Shown: positions 37,419-48,693 of the stretch, piece by piece
Position numbering within the stretch: position 1 is the first letter of the stretch
Layout: the number at the start of each line of letters is the position of its first letter
From: Trichodelitschia bisporula
Lineage: Eukaryota; Ascomycota; Dothideomycetes; Phaeotrichales; Phaeotrichaceae
Assembly: GCA_010356995.1 (NCBI GenBank)
Contig: ML996703.1
Location: 682,001 to 746,000, forward strand
Reading direction: 5' to 3'
DNA length: 64,000 nt
Made by a program: the position numbers and the translations under genes
The notes under the pieces: model-generated
Databases searched by the model: none
What the model was told of the DNA's origin: nothing
What the model saw: only the letters and a program-made list of their open reading frames with translations

Positions 37419-37419
37419 A

Positions 37420-37427
37420 AACCTTAA
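37420..37427. repeat. Candidate target-site duplication, right copy
   Basis: Second aaccttaa, separated from the right inverted repeat by one extra A. Confidence 0.4.
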
Positions 37428-37526
37428 AACCTATGTTCACCGAAGCCCAGCGAATAGAGTACCATACAGTAGAGATATACCATCGCCAAATAGTAATGTT
37501 CGGTGAGGTCACTCGCCCAATGCCCC

Positions 37527-37820
37527 TTAGTCTCCATTTGACGTTGAGTTTGCGTTTGCGCCAGTACCATTAGCGCCGTTTCTGCCGTCGGAAATGCTAC
37601 GCATGCGGTAGGCGGAGAACGGAGTGTCGCTTGTGGCGTTCAGAAATTCGGTCATCGCATATGAATGGGGTTTCCGAGGTGTTTGAGTTCCCTATGAAGC
37701 TATCAGCATGGTGGTCAGAGGCCATCGGGTATCAGCGCTGAAAACCTCTTGACGAGTGCCGGCATTTGCTTTGCCAACGTTGGCGGCGGCTTGGTCTTGG
37801 TTGTGGTTGCAGTCGGCCAT
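37527..37820 (-). CDS. Small unidentified two-exon protein (79 aa)
   Basis: Each exon is too short to stand out alone. Exons on the minus strand are 37820-37746 (25 codons) and 37691-37527 (54 codons plus TAA), joined by a 54-nt intron (GTTTTC donor, ctgat branch, TAG acceptor). The product starts MADCNHNQDQAAANVGKANA and continues with PHSYAMTEFLNATSDTPFSA, then YRMRSISDGRNG and an Asn/Gly/Thr/Ser-rich tail. It has no signal peptide or membrane segment. The aromatic and charged centre looks like a real folded or binding motif, and third positions are G/C-rich compared with the surroundings. I do not recognise a family. The donor site is weak, which is the main doubt. It lies 108 bases from the fold-back element. 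Confidence 0.6.
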
Positions 37821-40800
37821 AGTCGGAGGCTTGAGTGTGTATCGCGCTGCGATGAGTTAGCGAACTACAGCAACACGCACCCGAAGGTACGCTGATGAGC
37901 CGCAAGGGGAGCTACAGACTCGAGGAAGATAGAAGCGCTGTTCTCTGCAGACTTTGGTGCTGTGCTTGCGGTCTGAAGTACTCGGGGGCTGTTAATGCTT
38001 CCGAGACCTCCTCGGCCGGTCGCCAGATTTATATCGACAGATAATGCCAAAGCAGCGTCCCCAGAGCCGCAATGATGCTCGCACTGTATAAGACTGAAGG
38101 GCCGGCCGTAAATGGTCGCGCCGGTGGGCATGCAGGACACGCGTTTGACGTCTGATGGCTTCTCCATGCATATTTTCGGCTCTCGTTACCAATGCCTGAC
38201 ATTGCGCATGCCTAACATGTATGCAACAGAAGCAGCATCGACGGAGGCCCAAAGGCTCGAAACTCATGAAGGACGAATGAGGCGGGGGCTAATGTGCCTA
38301 ATGCCGTGCAATCGAGGGTCGCTACCTTCACCGCTACAACGACGCGAAGGGGGAATGGATACCCCATGGCCACGTCGCCGACGATACCTACACAATCGTT
38401 AGCTGAGAACAAAGGGCATCGGCATTATGAACGAACATGACTGAAGGCTTGGATCGATCTTTGGGTTTGTACATTCCCGGATTGAGTGAAATATTTCCTA
38501 TGACTCTCGGGGCGAAATCAGGCTATGGAGTGAGGAAGGGCGGGTGACACTTATTGATCCAACCAACCCGCGAAGCAGCAAGGAGCGCTGGCTGCTGCTT
38601 GCGCAACGGGGGAAAATCCAGGCTGTGGCGATAAGGCATAGACATCCGAAGAATTGACTGAGAGGGTGGAAGGGGGCTTGCCTTCAAGTTAGGCTTTTCG
38701 AACCTCATATCGCAAGATGTTCTAACACCGTGGGCTCATTTTAAGGAGCTTGAGCCCAAGCCCGAGTGCGGGGGCATGTAAAATGTCCGGATGAGATAGG
38801 GCTGCTGAGACCCAAACGGCGCAACTACACCTGCCTAACTGAATCATTGCACGGGCATACAGGGTCCCTATCTCTCTGAGCACCAGGCTAACGGTCGACG
38901 GTAAGGCTCGAGTCGCTCACCAAAGGAACCCTGGAGAATCGCCACGGTGTGAGCTATTTGCCACTCGTTCCTCGTTGCGCCATTCCAAACATCATCCTGG
39001 TTGACAACCCCGCTTGACTTCGCGTAAACCAAGCAGGACGATGAATTGGAACGCCTTTCTTTTTTTTCACATAAGCGAAGATGCCGGATTCTCGGTACCA
39101 TAATCCGCTAGCTTAACGAGCAGACTCTAGGGAAAGCCCTGAGCCAGACGGCGAGTTTACTCCAATGGGGCTGAAGGGCACACGGAACAATCGTAGCCGC
39201 CCGATCTGGGCGTCTTTACAGGCGGCGGGAGTGGGCGGAGGAGGGGTACGACCTTGTCGGGGGTCCTTGGGCGTTAAGGTTGTCTAGAAGTCTAGTTAGC
39301 AAGCATTCCGGCAAGCAATATCTCAAAGAACGACTAGCTTTGGCTGCAGGTATGGATGTCAAGGATGCTAGAAGCATGCGGCCGAAACGGGAACCTAGGT
39401 TGGGGGTGAAAGCAAGAGCATGAGGTAGCTTAAAACTTGTTCCAGCGCTTCCGCGCAATTGCGTTTGATTTGAAGCCAGTTAAGGTGAGGTGTTTGGGCG
39501 AGATGTAAGGGCCTCGAGGACGACGACGTTGTCATCATGGTGGGACAAGTTCTTTAGGCCTGCTGTGTGACAGTTTGTTTACGGGTATCCCCACCTCCCC
39601 ACCCACGCCCCCGGCGGCTTCGGACCGACCCGATGGGCTGATGGTTCGTTGTGGAGTCGCTAACGCCGCTCTCCGCATTAGCCGCCCAGAGTTCCACTTT
39701 CCTCCCCAGTTTCCCACCCGCACTTAGCGCCCTTTGCGCCCCGAATGGAGCTGGGTAGTCTCCTCTGAGCAACGCACTCACGACACTCTGGGGCTGTTCA
39801 CTCCGCGCTAGGGGACTTATTAAAGAATTCACGAATGATGATAGGGTTGGTAGCAACCAGGATCAAGATCCCGGCCAAGTAATGCACATGAAGCCACGAC
39901 AGTTGACAGCCATATGATCGGCGAGGCTATATCCATCGGGGCGTAAACTTACGGTGAGCACCTCCGTTATTCCACGATATCTCGAGATCGAAAGGGTCCA
40001 ACACAGTGTGCACTAGCCGCTCTGCATATTTTAGCAGTCGGTAGACTTTGTACCCTTAGGCGTCTGCACAGCCAATTGGTTTCCATTTTGATGTTGTGCA
40101 ACAGACATGGCCAGGCTGTGACAAGTTAATCTTCATGGGGCGTAATGAACATTATTGTGTGAAGAGGACAAGAATTTGAGGTTCAAAAATCTGAAGCCGC
40201 TTGAATTTGCAGCCTCCGAACAAGGATATTGTCCGGACCGGAGTGCAGCAATGCAGAGGATGCCCTGCTGCGCTCGAGATAAGGAGACACATACCCAGCA
40301 AAGTTCAGATATGGGCAATATCAAACTGCTGGAGCTTCAGCTGGCATGAGTTTCCTACATACTCCCGTTCATTGGTTTATAAAGAAACTCCCCAACCAAG
40401 GGTTAAATCAAGCACCAGGCCAACCAATCCACCGAAACGCCTCGCAGCTTTGATGTCCCAGCCTGGTCCAGGCATGGTGTGCCACGCGTCGGCAAGAAGG
40501 CCGCTCTTTGAGGCCTGGGAACGACGGCTAGGCTTATGCTGCGAGAAGCTTTGCACAAGCGAAGATCGGGGGATGTCCCGCCGACCGGCGACTATGAAGG
40601 CGCCCGTTCCCTTACGAATAGTGGACCTTCCAATTGCGGGCACTCTCTTGGGCTTTCGTATTCAATCTATGGCCCCCCGAAAGTAATCGGATAGACAGCA
40701 CGTGTCTAGCTCCTTTCATGCCTCAGCCCAGTTAAGGCCGACATGTGTACCGCCCTGTTATCGAAGAGAAAGGACCTTGGTCGAGGCAGCCGCCGTAACC

Positions 40801-41780
40801 CAGAGGTGGTGGTATTCTCCGAGAGCGTAAAGCCGGGACTGATTGCTCTTAGAGGGTGTCACTGGAAGGGGTATTGGCCGTCAACCTGAGCAAGAATGCT
40901 GACATAGGCGGCGATGGATTCGATTCGGCAGCAGCGTTCGTCCCTCACAAGGTTGAACTCTCTTCCCGCGCCCACAGTTGGCGTGGCGTCTTCCTTCGAT
41001 GCCTCAAGTTCATCTCTTCCTGTTTATCCTGCATGTGTCGCATTGGGATGAGGCCGTTCGCAGGGGAATCCGATGTGGTGTCAGCCTGAGGTCCTTCGTC
41101 CAGTCGTTTGACGTCAAAGTACGCTGAATCGAACATCAGACAACCTTGACGGAGGCTTCGCAGTCTTTAAATCGGCGGTGTCTTTTGGACCCACAAAAGT
41201 TCGATGCCACGTTGGTCGCCTGTAACCGCACGTTAAACCGAATCGGGAGGCCTGCGCTTCTGAAATGGGTCAAACCTCCGGACTAGTCCGAATCTGAATC
41301 TCAGCCTTTCCGTAATGATGATACTCTGTACTTTGCTCTTTACTCTGTATCAGAGTGCAGCCGGAGATGTGCCTGTGGCTGTGCCGGAGGTCTTTGTGTT
41401 TGAGTTTTGCATTGTGAGTGACAGAATGGACAGCTAGCCAGGAGTCACGTACGCGAAATCTGATGGGCACCTTCGAGTCACGCACTCCGCTTCATACATC
41501 TCATATAACGAGTTTAATAGCAGCGATCCAGTCAAAAAAAGATCGCCGGCTAATAATTTGTATTCAGCTTAACGCATTTGCGCAGCTTTTGGTGCTGCGA
41601 ATGGTAGTCTGGCCATCTGCGCTAAGCGCGCCGCGAGAGAGCCATCCACGTCATGGGCTTGAGAGCTGATCGGTGATCACTGCGACCCCACAACAGACGA
41701 GGCATGGATCTTGGAAGCGGGGAACATACCTCCGTATGGTTTTCACGATCCCATCTGGAGTTGCAAGCCAAAGTAGCTTG
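37821..41780. other. Gene-poor island, right part
   Basis: About 4 kb with no supported gene. The first few hundred bases would be the promoter of the 79-aa gene, and the last part that of the aquaglyceroporin. Open frames of up to 161 codons show no motif, consistent splice structure or codon bias. No tRNA or repeat is recognised. Confidence 0.4.
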
Positions 41781-41787
41781 TATATAA
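41781..41787 (+). promoter_or_regulatory. TATA box of the aquaglyceroporin gene
   Basis: The sequence tatataa lies 81 bases upstream of the start codon and is followed by a pyrimidine-rich leader. Confidence 0.5.
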
Positions 41788-41867
41788 TCAATCTCCACTT
41801 CCCTAGTCTTCCTCGCATCTGAATTGCGATTGTGCTCTTCTCTCCACCCGCCCAGCGTCCGCGAATC

Positions 41868-43117
41868 ATGGCCTCCAACCAGCAAGTTAACGTTGACCAG
41901 ACGGGCCCGCGCCTCGCTGATGTCAAAACCGAAAGCCTGGCCTCGAGTGGGCAATTCGACCGCACGTCGTCGGGTCTGCGCAACACGCGTTCAGCCCTTG
42001 GATTAAACCCACTCGCACCAATCGACGAAGAGCACGACATTGCACCGCATCAAGATCTGCTCTGGAGCCGGATCCGGCTTGCCCTTCGCGAACCCTTTGC
42101 CGAGTTTTTGGGCACATTTATTTTGGTCCTCTTTGGTAATGGGAGTGTGGCACAGGTGGTGCTTAGTGCCGGACAGAAAAGCGCGCCAGGTAATGTCCAC
42201 CGGCCGTAGAGGAACGATTTCTAACTGTGTGCCCTAGGCATGAATGGCTTCGGCGACTACCAGAGCATAAACTGGGGCTGGGGACTGGGAGTGATGCTCG
42301 GCGTGTACGTCGCGGGAGACTCGGGCGCATACCTCAACCCGGCCATCACCTTCACCAACTGCCTTTTCCGTGGGCTACCGTGGCGGAGGTTCCCGATCTA
42401 CCTCATCGCACAGTTCCTCGGCGGCTTCGTCGCGGCTGGCGTCGTTTATGCGAACTACATCAATGCGATTAATACGTTCGAGGGAGGTCCAGGGATCCGG
42501 ACGGTGCCTCCAGCGGCAAATGCTACAGCGCAGATCTTCTGCACATATCCACAGGCATTTTTGACCAAGGCTTCGCAATTTTTCTCCGAATTTATCGCCA
42601 GTGCCATTCTGATGCTGGTCATCTTTGCACTCAAGGATGACACTAACAACGGGGTCAGCAGGGTACGTATCTCTCTAGGTTGCGTAGCGAGTGGCAACTG
42701 ATATGTCGCAGGGCGGAGGCAACTGGTTCCCGCTGGGTCTTTTCTTCCTCATCTTTGGGCTGGGTGCTTGCTTTGGTTGGGAAACCGGGTATGCGATCAA
42801 CCTTGCTCGTGACTTTGGCCCTCGCCTCATGTCGTATATCCTCGGATACGGACCCAAAGTGTGGACAGCCGGCGATTATTATTTCTGGGTGAGTGGACCG
42901 CCGTCGACTGGGTGAAGGCTAACTCCAGTAGATTCCGATGTTCGCGCCGTTCTGCGGCTGCATGTTCGGCGCATTTTTGTACGATTTCTTCATCTACACC
43001 GGTCAGTCGCCAGTGAACACGCCATGGTTGGGGCTTAAGGCTCTTGTCCGGCCCGATCTCGCGTGGAAGGTGCACAGGAAGCATCAGGCGCAGCTGAAAG
43101 CGCAAGAAGCCGTGTAA
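41868..43117 (+). CDS. Aquaglyceroporin (MIP family)
   Basis: Membrane channel for water, glycerol or related small solutes. Exons are 41868-42189, 42238-42662, 42712-42888 and 42932-43117, giving 369 aa. A hydrophilic N-terminal region of about 70 residues precedes six membrane helices. The first half-helix motif is NPA (GAYLNPAITFTN). The second is NLA (GYAINLARDFGPRL), a change known from fungal glycerol facilitators such as Fps1. The Asp after the second motif (RDFGPR) marks the glyceroporin type. The short C-terminal tail is lysine- and glutamine-rich. The gene stands at the edge of the gene-poor island with its own TATA box, so inducible expression is plausible but not shown. Confidence 0.9.
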
Positions 43118-44532
43118 TGTGGTGGTCGATTGGATGCTTCCCTAGCTATCTCGTTTCGCAAAATAACCGTACTTGAGCACTATTGTACTTTGACTGTAAC
43201 CCAATGGTGGAGGAGGTGTTGGGTCTGTCTCTTGGGGGAGCGGTTTTCATGATTGACGAGATTTATTGCGACCTCTCGTACTTTCAGAGAGTTTTACATA
43301 TGTCAACGTAGGCGAAGGTTCGGGTGTAAAATTAGCCGGGTTCTTTTGCTCACACTCGCCCTGTGAATTCATCCCGGCGCGTTCGACGTGTGGGATTTGA
43401 CGCGTGACGTAACGTTGCACCCGACACGGCGAGAAGGAGAGCGGAGAAGCCGAAGCCCGCAGCCAGTAATCAAAGCGACGCCTATCTTTGAGTGGAGCTT
43501 GCCGAACTCCGTCAGGGGAGAGTCGATGCCGAGCCCGACCTTAACACGAAGCGGCCAAGGACCACCTGAAGGAAGTCGTGGCCGCTCTAGTTCGCAAAGT
43601 CACCTAGACAAGGCGGCCACGATATTTTCGGGTCGCCCTTAGGATCACGGGCCTTGGCGCGGCTTGGGGCGGGTCGATGGCGCTTGGGGCTGCAGCGGCA
43701 GGCGCTACAGCAGCATCCCGTGAAACGCCGGGAAATTTTGATCGGAGCCAGGCGGTTGGACGTCATGGCCTCACATGCAAATTGTAACACTGAATATTGC
43801 ACTGCGTCTGTTTTCGCCTTGCCACCGTTCAGGGCGCGAATTCTGTTGGTGATGGCCACAAAGCTTGTCTGATATCGGGCGCAGGGTTCGAGTGGCGCAA
43901 AAAAGGGGAGGAGGATGTCGGAAGGGGGGATCCGGGTCGTGGATGCAAAGTGGTGATGGAAACCGGAAGCCATGGCCATGATAGGGATTTCTTTGGGGAC
44001 AGTCATATTTTCCTGGTCTCTTCATCATGCAGTCATGAACGAGAACAACCGAAGTTTGGGTATTGGATATCCCAACAGCAAGGATTGAAACTTCTGACCT
44101 GCATCGATCGACGACCTCCTTCTGCCCGGTCAGGAACTTACCCACATGTACAGTAGCTTCGAATAGAATCAACGCCAATGGCATCCACAATCAGCTCTTC
44201 CCTGATGCTCTGCTGCGTGGTCCAATCACCTTGGAATAGGTCAACCCTCCGCAATTCAACCTTCAGCACTCCCGGGACAACTGATGGCGATCCTTTGCCA
44301 TTCTTACAACCTTGTGGAGTGAACACCCCCACGACCCCCTCGCTACATCACCTCAACCCTTTCCTCACTGTCAAAATTTTCTAGGGTGCACTCCTAGGAC
44401 CGCGCGTCAATCCCACGAGAACAACGACGATAGCAGTTCTGGTATCGAATTGGGCACCACTACCTGGAAGAGTGGGCTACGAACCCGCTCCTTGGAACCT
44501 CCATTGCGGGAATAGATCCCTCCAATGCTACA
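43118..44532. other. Intergenic region, promoter of the MscS-like channel gene
   Basis: 1.4 kb with no supported gene. A 139-codon minus-strand frame at 43587-44006 shows no motif. Confidence 0.45.
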
Positions 44533-47528
44533 ATGGCCAGTTCCTCCGACCCTCAGCCAACAGGATCGCAGCACAGCAAACATGGCATTGCCAGGTCGGA
44601 GGCCAGATCTTCCGATGAGGAAGTAACGGTGGTGGGCGAGCCGCCCATAATCATCACACAGCCTGGTCGGCACCGGACTAACAGCCATCTGACCGTCCAA
44701 ACCGATATGGACTACGATGATGAGGTCCGGGATCTCGGCTATAGCTACACGAGAGAGCATTCGAACCGCCTCGGGGACGACCTTGCCATGCTCGAGATTG
44801 AGCGCAAGATCTCACAAGAAGAGAGCAAATCGAGCATGTCACGCGCACGGTCCACGGCGCGGTCAAGAGGCCGCAAGGAGGAGCCAGTCGACGATTTTGA
44901 TATCGCGACTGAGCGGATTCATGAGCAGACGGCTAAGTTCAAGCCACCAGACAACCCGACCACCAAGACCGGCAAGGTCTTCAAGCGGATCCACAACTCC
45001 AGTTTTCTGGTCCGATGGGTTGCGTATATCACTCCGGTAACGCTGATCCTATTGATCCCACTTCTCCTGGGCGCGCTCCTGTTCAAAGAGGTGTCCGTGG
45101 GCGGAGTGAGGCTCGTCTGGTTTTGTATATGGCTAGAAATTGTGTGGTTATCTTTGTGGGCCGGCCGAGTAAGTTACCCGCGGGTGGCTCTGACGCAGCT
45201 GATGTAGTGCAGCTTCTTGCGAAATGTTTGCCATTCCCAATCGGCCTTGTGTCTGGCCTTTTTGCGAACAACAGCAAAAAGTGGAGAGACATGGGCAAGC
45301 AGCTTGAACTGCCGGCAACGCTCTTTTTTTGGTGGCTCGCAATCGAAATCTCCTTCATCCCGACCATGACTAATCACCATATTAACGGGGACAATTCTCA
45401 GCGTGACTGGGAAAAGACTATGAACAAGGTTCTTATCTCGCTCTTTGTCGGTGTCATCCTCAACTTCGTGAAGAGGATCATCATACAGCTCATCGCTGTT
45501 GGCTTCCACGTCCGCACGTACCAAGACAGGATCGAGCTGAACAAGTTTCAAATCGGCAGCTTAGTCAAGTTGTACAAGTTTTCAAAGGAGAAAATTGCCA
45601 TGGAGGACGATGAGTTTGATACTCCAGAAACGGCTGGCTCTGGTGCACGTACGCCAGGAAGGCTTGTTAGGGACGCGCAGGAGAATACCATAAAAGGGAT
45701 GAAGAAGTTTGGCGACATTGCGGGAAAGATTGCTGGAGACTTTACTGGTCGTCAAGTCGTTTCCAGCAGACACCCGCACCAGGTCGTCCTGACGCTCCTG
45801 AGCTCCACCCAAGGCAGTCAGATCCTCGCCCGCAGACTCTACCGGACGTTCGTGGAAGGGGGCGCGGAAACCGTCTCTCCCGACCAGCTCAAAAATGCGT
45901 TTGACAGCGAAGATGAGGCTGATGCGGCGTTCAGCATGTTCGACAAAGATATGAATGGCGACATTTCCATGGAGGAGCTGGAGGCTGTCTGCGTCGAGAT
46001 TGGACGGGAGCGGAAATCCATCACGGCTTCACTCAAGGATCTGGACTCTGTCATCAGTAAGCTTGACAGCGTCTTCTCGTTCATCTGTGTGGTCATTACC
46101 ATCCTGGTGCTCGTCTGCGTCCTCTCCGCCTCAGCAGCTGGTGTCCTCACGTCTGCCGGTTCGGCCATTCTAGCCCTCTCCTGGCTCTTCTCGGCAACTG
46201 CCCAAGAGTTTCTACAGTCCGTCGTTTTTGTTTTTATCAAGCATCCATTCGACGTCGGCGACCGCGTAACCATCTACGGCAACACAGGGGCTCTTGGCAA
46301 GGGCGACGACTACTTCGTGAAAGAGGTGTCGCTGCTGTACACGGAGTTTAAGAAAATGGAAGGCCACGTCGTCCAGGCGCCAAACTCGTACCTAAATACA
46401 CTCTTTATCCTCAATCAGCGCCGCTCAGGCGGCCTCGCTGAAGCTGTACCGATGGTCTTCAAGTTCGGCACCACGCTGGAGCAGATCGAGCAACTACGCG
46501 CACGTCTCCTCAACTTCGTCCAGAACGAGAAGCGCGAGTACCAGGGGAAGATTCTGACCGAACTCAAGAACGTCGAAGAAGCGCACTCGATCACCCTCAA
46601 CATCGTATTCTTCTACAAGTCCAACTGGCAAAACGAGTTGCTCCGTCTGCAGCGTCGAAACAAGTTCATCTGCGCTTTGATGGTCACCATCCAGGAGCTT
46701 GGCATCGAGGGCCCGCGCATGCGCTTTCCTGGCCAAAAGGACTCCTTCCCGCTGTACATGCAGAACGTGCCGTACATGCCGCCGCCCGTGGGCACCAACG
46801 CCCACGGTCATTTCGGCACGCCCGACAATCCCAACGGGATCAGCCTGCCTGTGCCCCCGCCGGACCCGATTGTCAGCCCGCGCTCCAACCCAATCCACCC
46901 TATTGAGGAGGAGGATGCCGTGCCAGAAGAACCCCTCGCACCGCGCTCCTCACTTCGTCGCCGCAATCCCCGGCCCCGCGGCGAGTCCCTCACCGAAATG
47001 TCGCGCCGCATGGATTTCTCTCTCGGTATGCGCGATCTGGTGTCCGGCGACTACCCGGGCGATGTGCATGACGACCCCGCAGCGCGCGAGAAGCTGCCAC
47101 TGAAGTTTGCGGCGGAGCGGGAGCAACGGGAGCGGGAAATGCGGGAACGGGGATCAGTAGATCGGGTACGGTCGAGTATAGAATCGTTGGGGCGGTCGAC
47201 GAGCGTGTCGAATCGGCTAGGTTTGCACCATGTGGGCACCGACTCGAGTTTGGGGCGCAGTAGGAGCAGTCGTCGGAATCGGTTCTTTGGGAGTTCAAGG
47301 ACGAGGGATGAGGGGGATTTGGCGGAGCGCGGAATGGGGGACATTGCGGAGGATGTGAGGGAGAGACTGGAGCGGCAGGGATCCAAGATATGGAGGAATA
47401 GAGGATCAATGGATGGAAAGCAAATGCGGGGGGCGTTGCTGGGGAGGAGTGAGAGTCAGGAGAGAATGAGCGACGTCAGGACGAGCGAGGGGAAGCCAAG
47501 TGGCGAGTATGAGATGAAGCGTTTGTAA
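44533..47528 (+). CDS. EF-hand mechanosensitive ion channel (MscS-like)
   Basis: Fungal MscS channel of the fission-yeast Msy1/Msy2 type, which sits in ER membranes and tunes calcium during hypo-osmotic shock. Exons are 44533-45168 and 45213-47528 (44-nt intron after WAGR), giving 983 aa. A disordered acidic/basic N terminus is followed by paired membrane helices, then an EF-hand near residue 455 with a canonical loop DKDMNGDISMEE. The pore helix and MscS beta domain follow (SATAQEFLQSVVFVFIKHPF, then DVGDRVTIYG). The tail of about 240 residues is Pro/Arg/Ser-rich. The EF-hand directly before the pore helices implies calcium control; this is known for the family and inferred here. Confidence 0.92.
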
Positions 47529-48693
47529 TGCGACGACTAAGGGAACAGGTTCTGTACATTGAAGGCGTAACAGTTATGATGGCTTGGATCTTGGATACCT
47601 AGTTCTAGACTTTAGACTTGATTTAGATATGGCACCCAACATTGGGGTATCAAGAGATTTATGAACTGGATGGCAGATGCTGCGACTGACAAAGTTCGGT
47701 TCAATGTGGTGGTCTGATCCCGGTATGTACGGACATACGAGTGCCTGTTCCTCCCATTCACCCCCAAATATCCTACAACGCTCGCTGAGTGATTCCTGTA
47801 TCTGGCATAAATGTTCGTGGCAAAAAGAAGCGTTCGCTTTTAGGTGGACTTCTGGACGGGCTTTTGCGGAACAACATCGTCGAAGTCATCGGATCCGACA
47901 GCGTGAATTGTGAAGGCATCTTGAGGCATATTAGATATGATCAAAACCGCCAAATCTCAGAGCCAACACATACAGATGCTTACGGCAAAGCTAAAGATGA
48001 CAGCTCCCGTTATCAGGTTCTTGACGAGGTACGGCTTGCGGGCGCGGATGAGGGCTTGTGATTGCCGGTAGTGGGCATCATAGTAAGAGGAGCGGGGGAT
48101 CCTGTAGAGGGAGTAGGGTCAGCTCCAATTCTTCTAGGGAGAGAAGGTCAATCCATTTCATACATTTTGAGTATTCTTCGTCTGGCGACGATAGTTCAGT
48201 TGATCAAGGACAAGGACGAAAGGTAGATAGCGGGCTTGTGGCGTTACTGTACGGTAGTGCAGTCAGTGATAGCGGAGAAAAGTTGCGGCTCTGCGGGCGG
48301 GCGCGCCAAGCATGACAAGCAGGTTGGAGGCGCGCCGCAAAGACAAGTCTGGAGCGAGCAGACGCATCCACCAACAACACCCTTTCATTTCCAACTCCCG
48401 ACATCCTCGACAACGACAACTACAACAAAGAACATCGTCATTTGATGCCAGCACCCGCCGTAGTATTCATCCTCATAACATGCGTGTACGCAGCAACTTG
48501 CGCTTAAGCTCGTCGCGCAAGCGTTGATTCCACCCTGTCCAGTTAGAAGCATTGTGACACTGTCGTCATCAACCTCTTCTCTTTCACTGCAACGTCGCCG
48601 CTACCATCCTCAGTCCTTTCTCTCCACCACCATACATTCCGTATCCGTCACCATCCCCGCCATCTGCCACACAATCAACCCTCTCGCGCTGCG
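47529..48693. other. Intergenic region, pta1 promoter and leader
   Basis: No supported gene. From about 48360 to the pta1 start the plus strand is C/A/T-rich, as in a fungal leader, and open in all frames. Confidence 0.45.

Larger units (their letters stand above)
36757..37419. mobile_element. Fold-back / MITE-like element with 62-bp terminal inverted repeats
   Basis: 36757-36818 and 37357-37418 are reverse complements over 62 bases with one mismatch. Inside, a second pair of inverted segments (about 36881-36952 with 37222-37292) matches with scattered, mostly transition differences, so the whole element can fold back on itself. The interior is AT-rich and has no coding capacity. A near-exact 8-bp direct repeat (aaccttaa) flanks it. 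It is therefore a non-autonomous DNA element; hAT affiliation is suggested only by the 8-bp repeat. Confidence 0.82.

Noticed and set aside
43876-43905. GGTTCGAGT box resembling a tRNA B box
   Set aside because: No matching A box or stem structure is found upstream at tRNA spacing.
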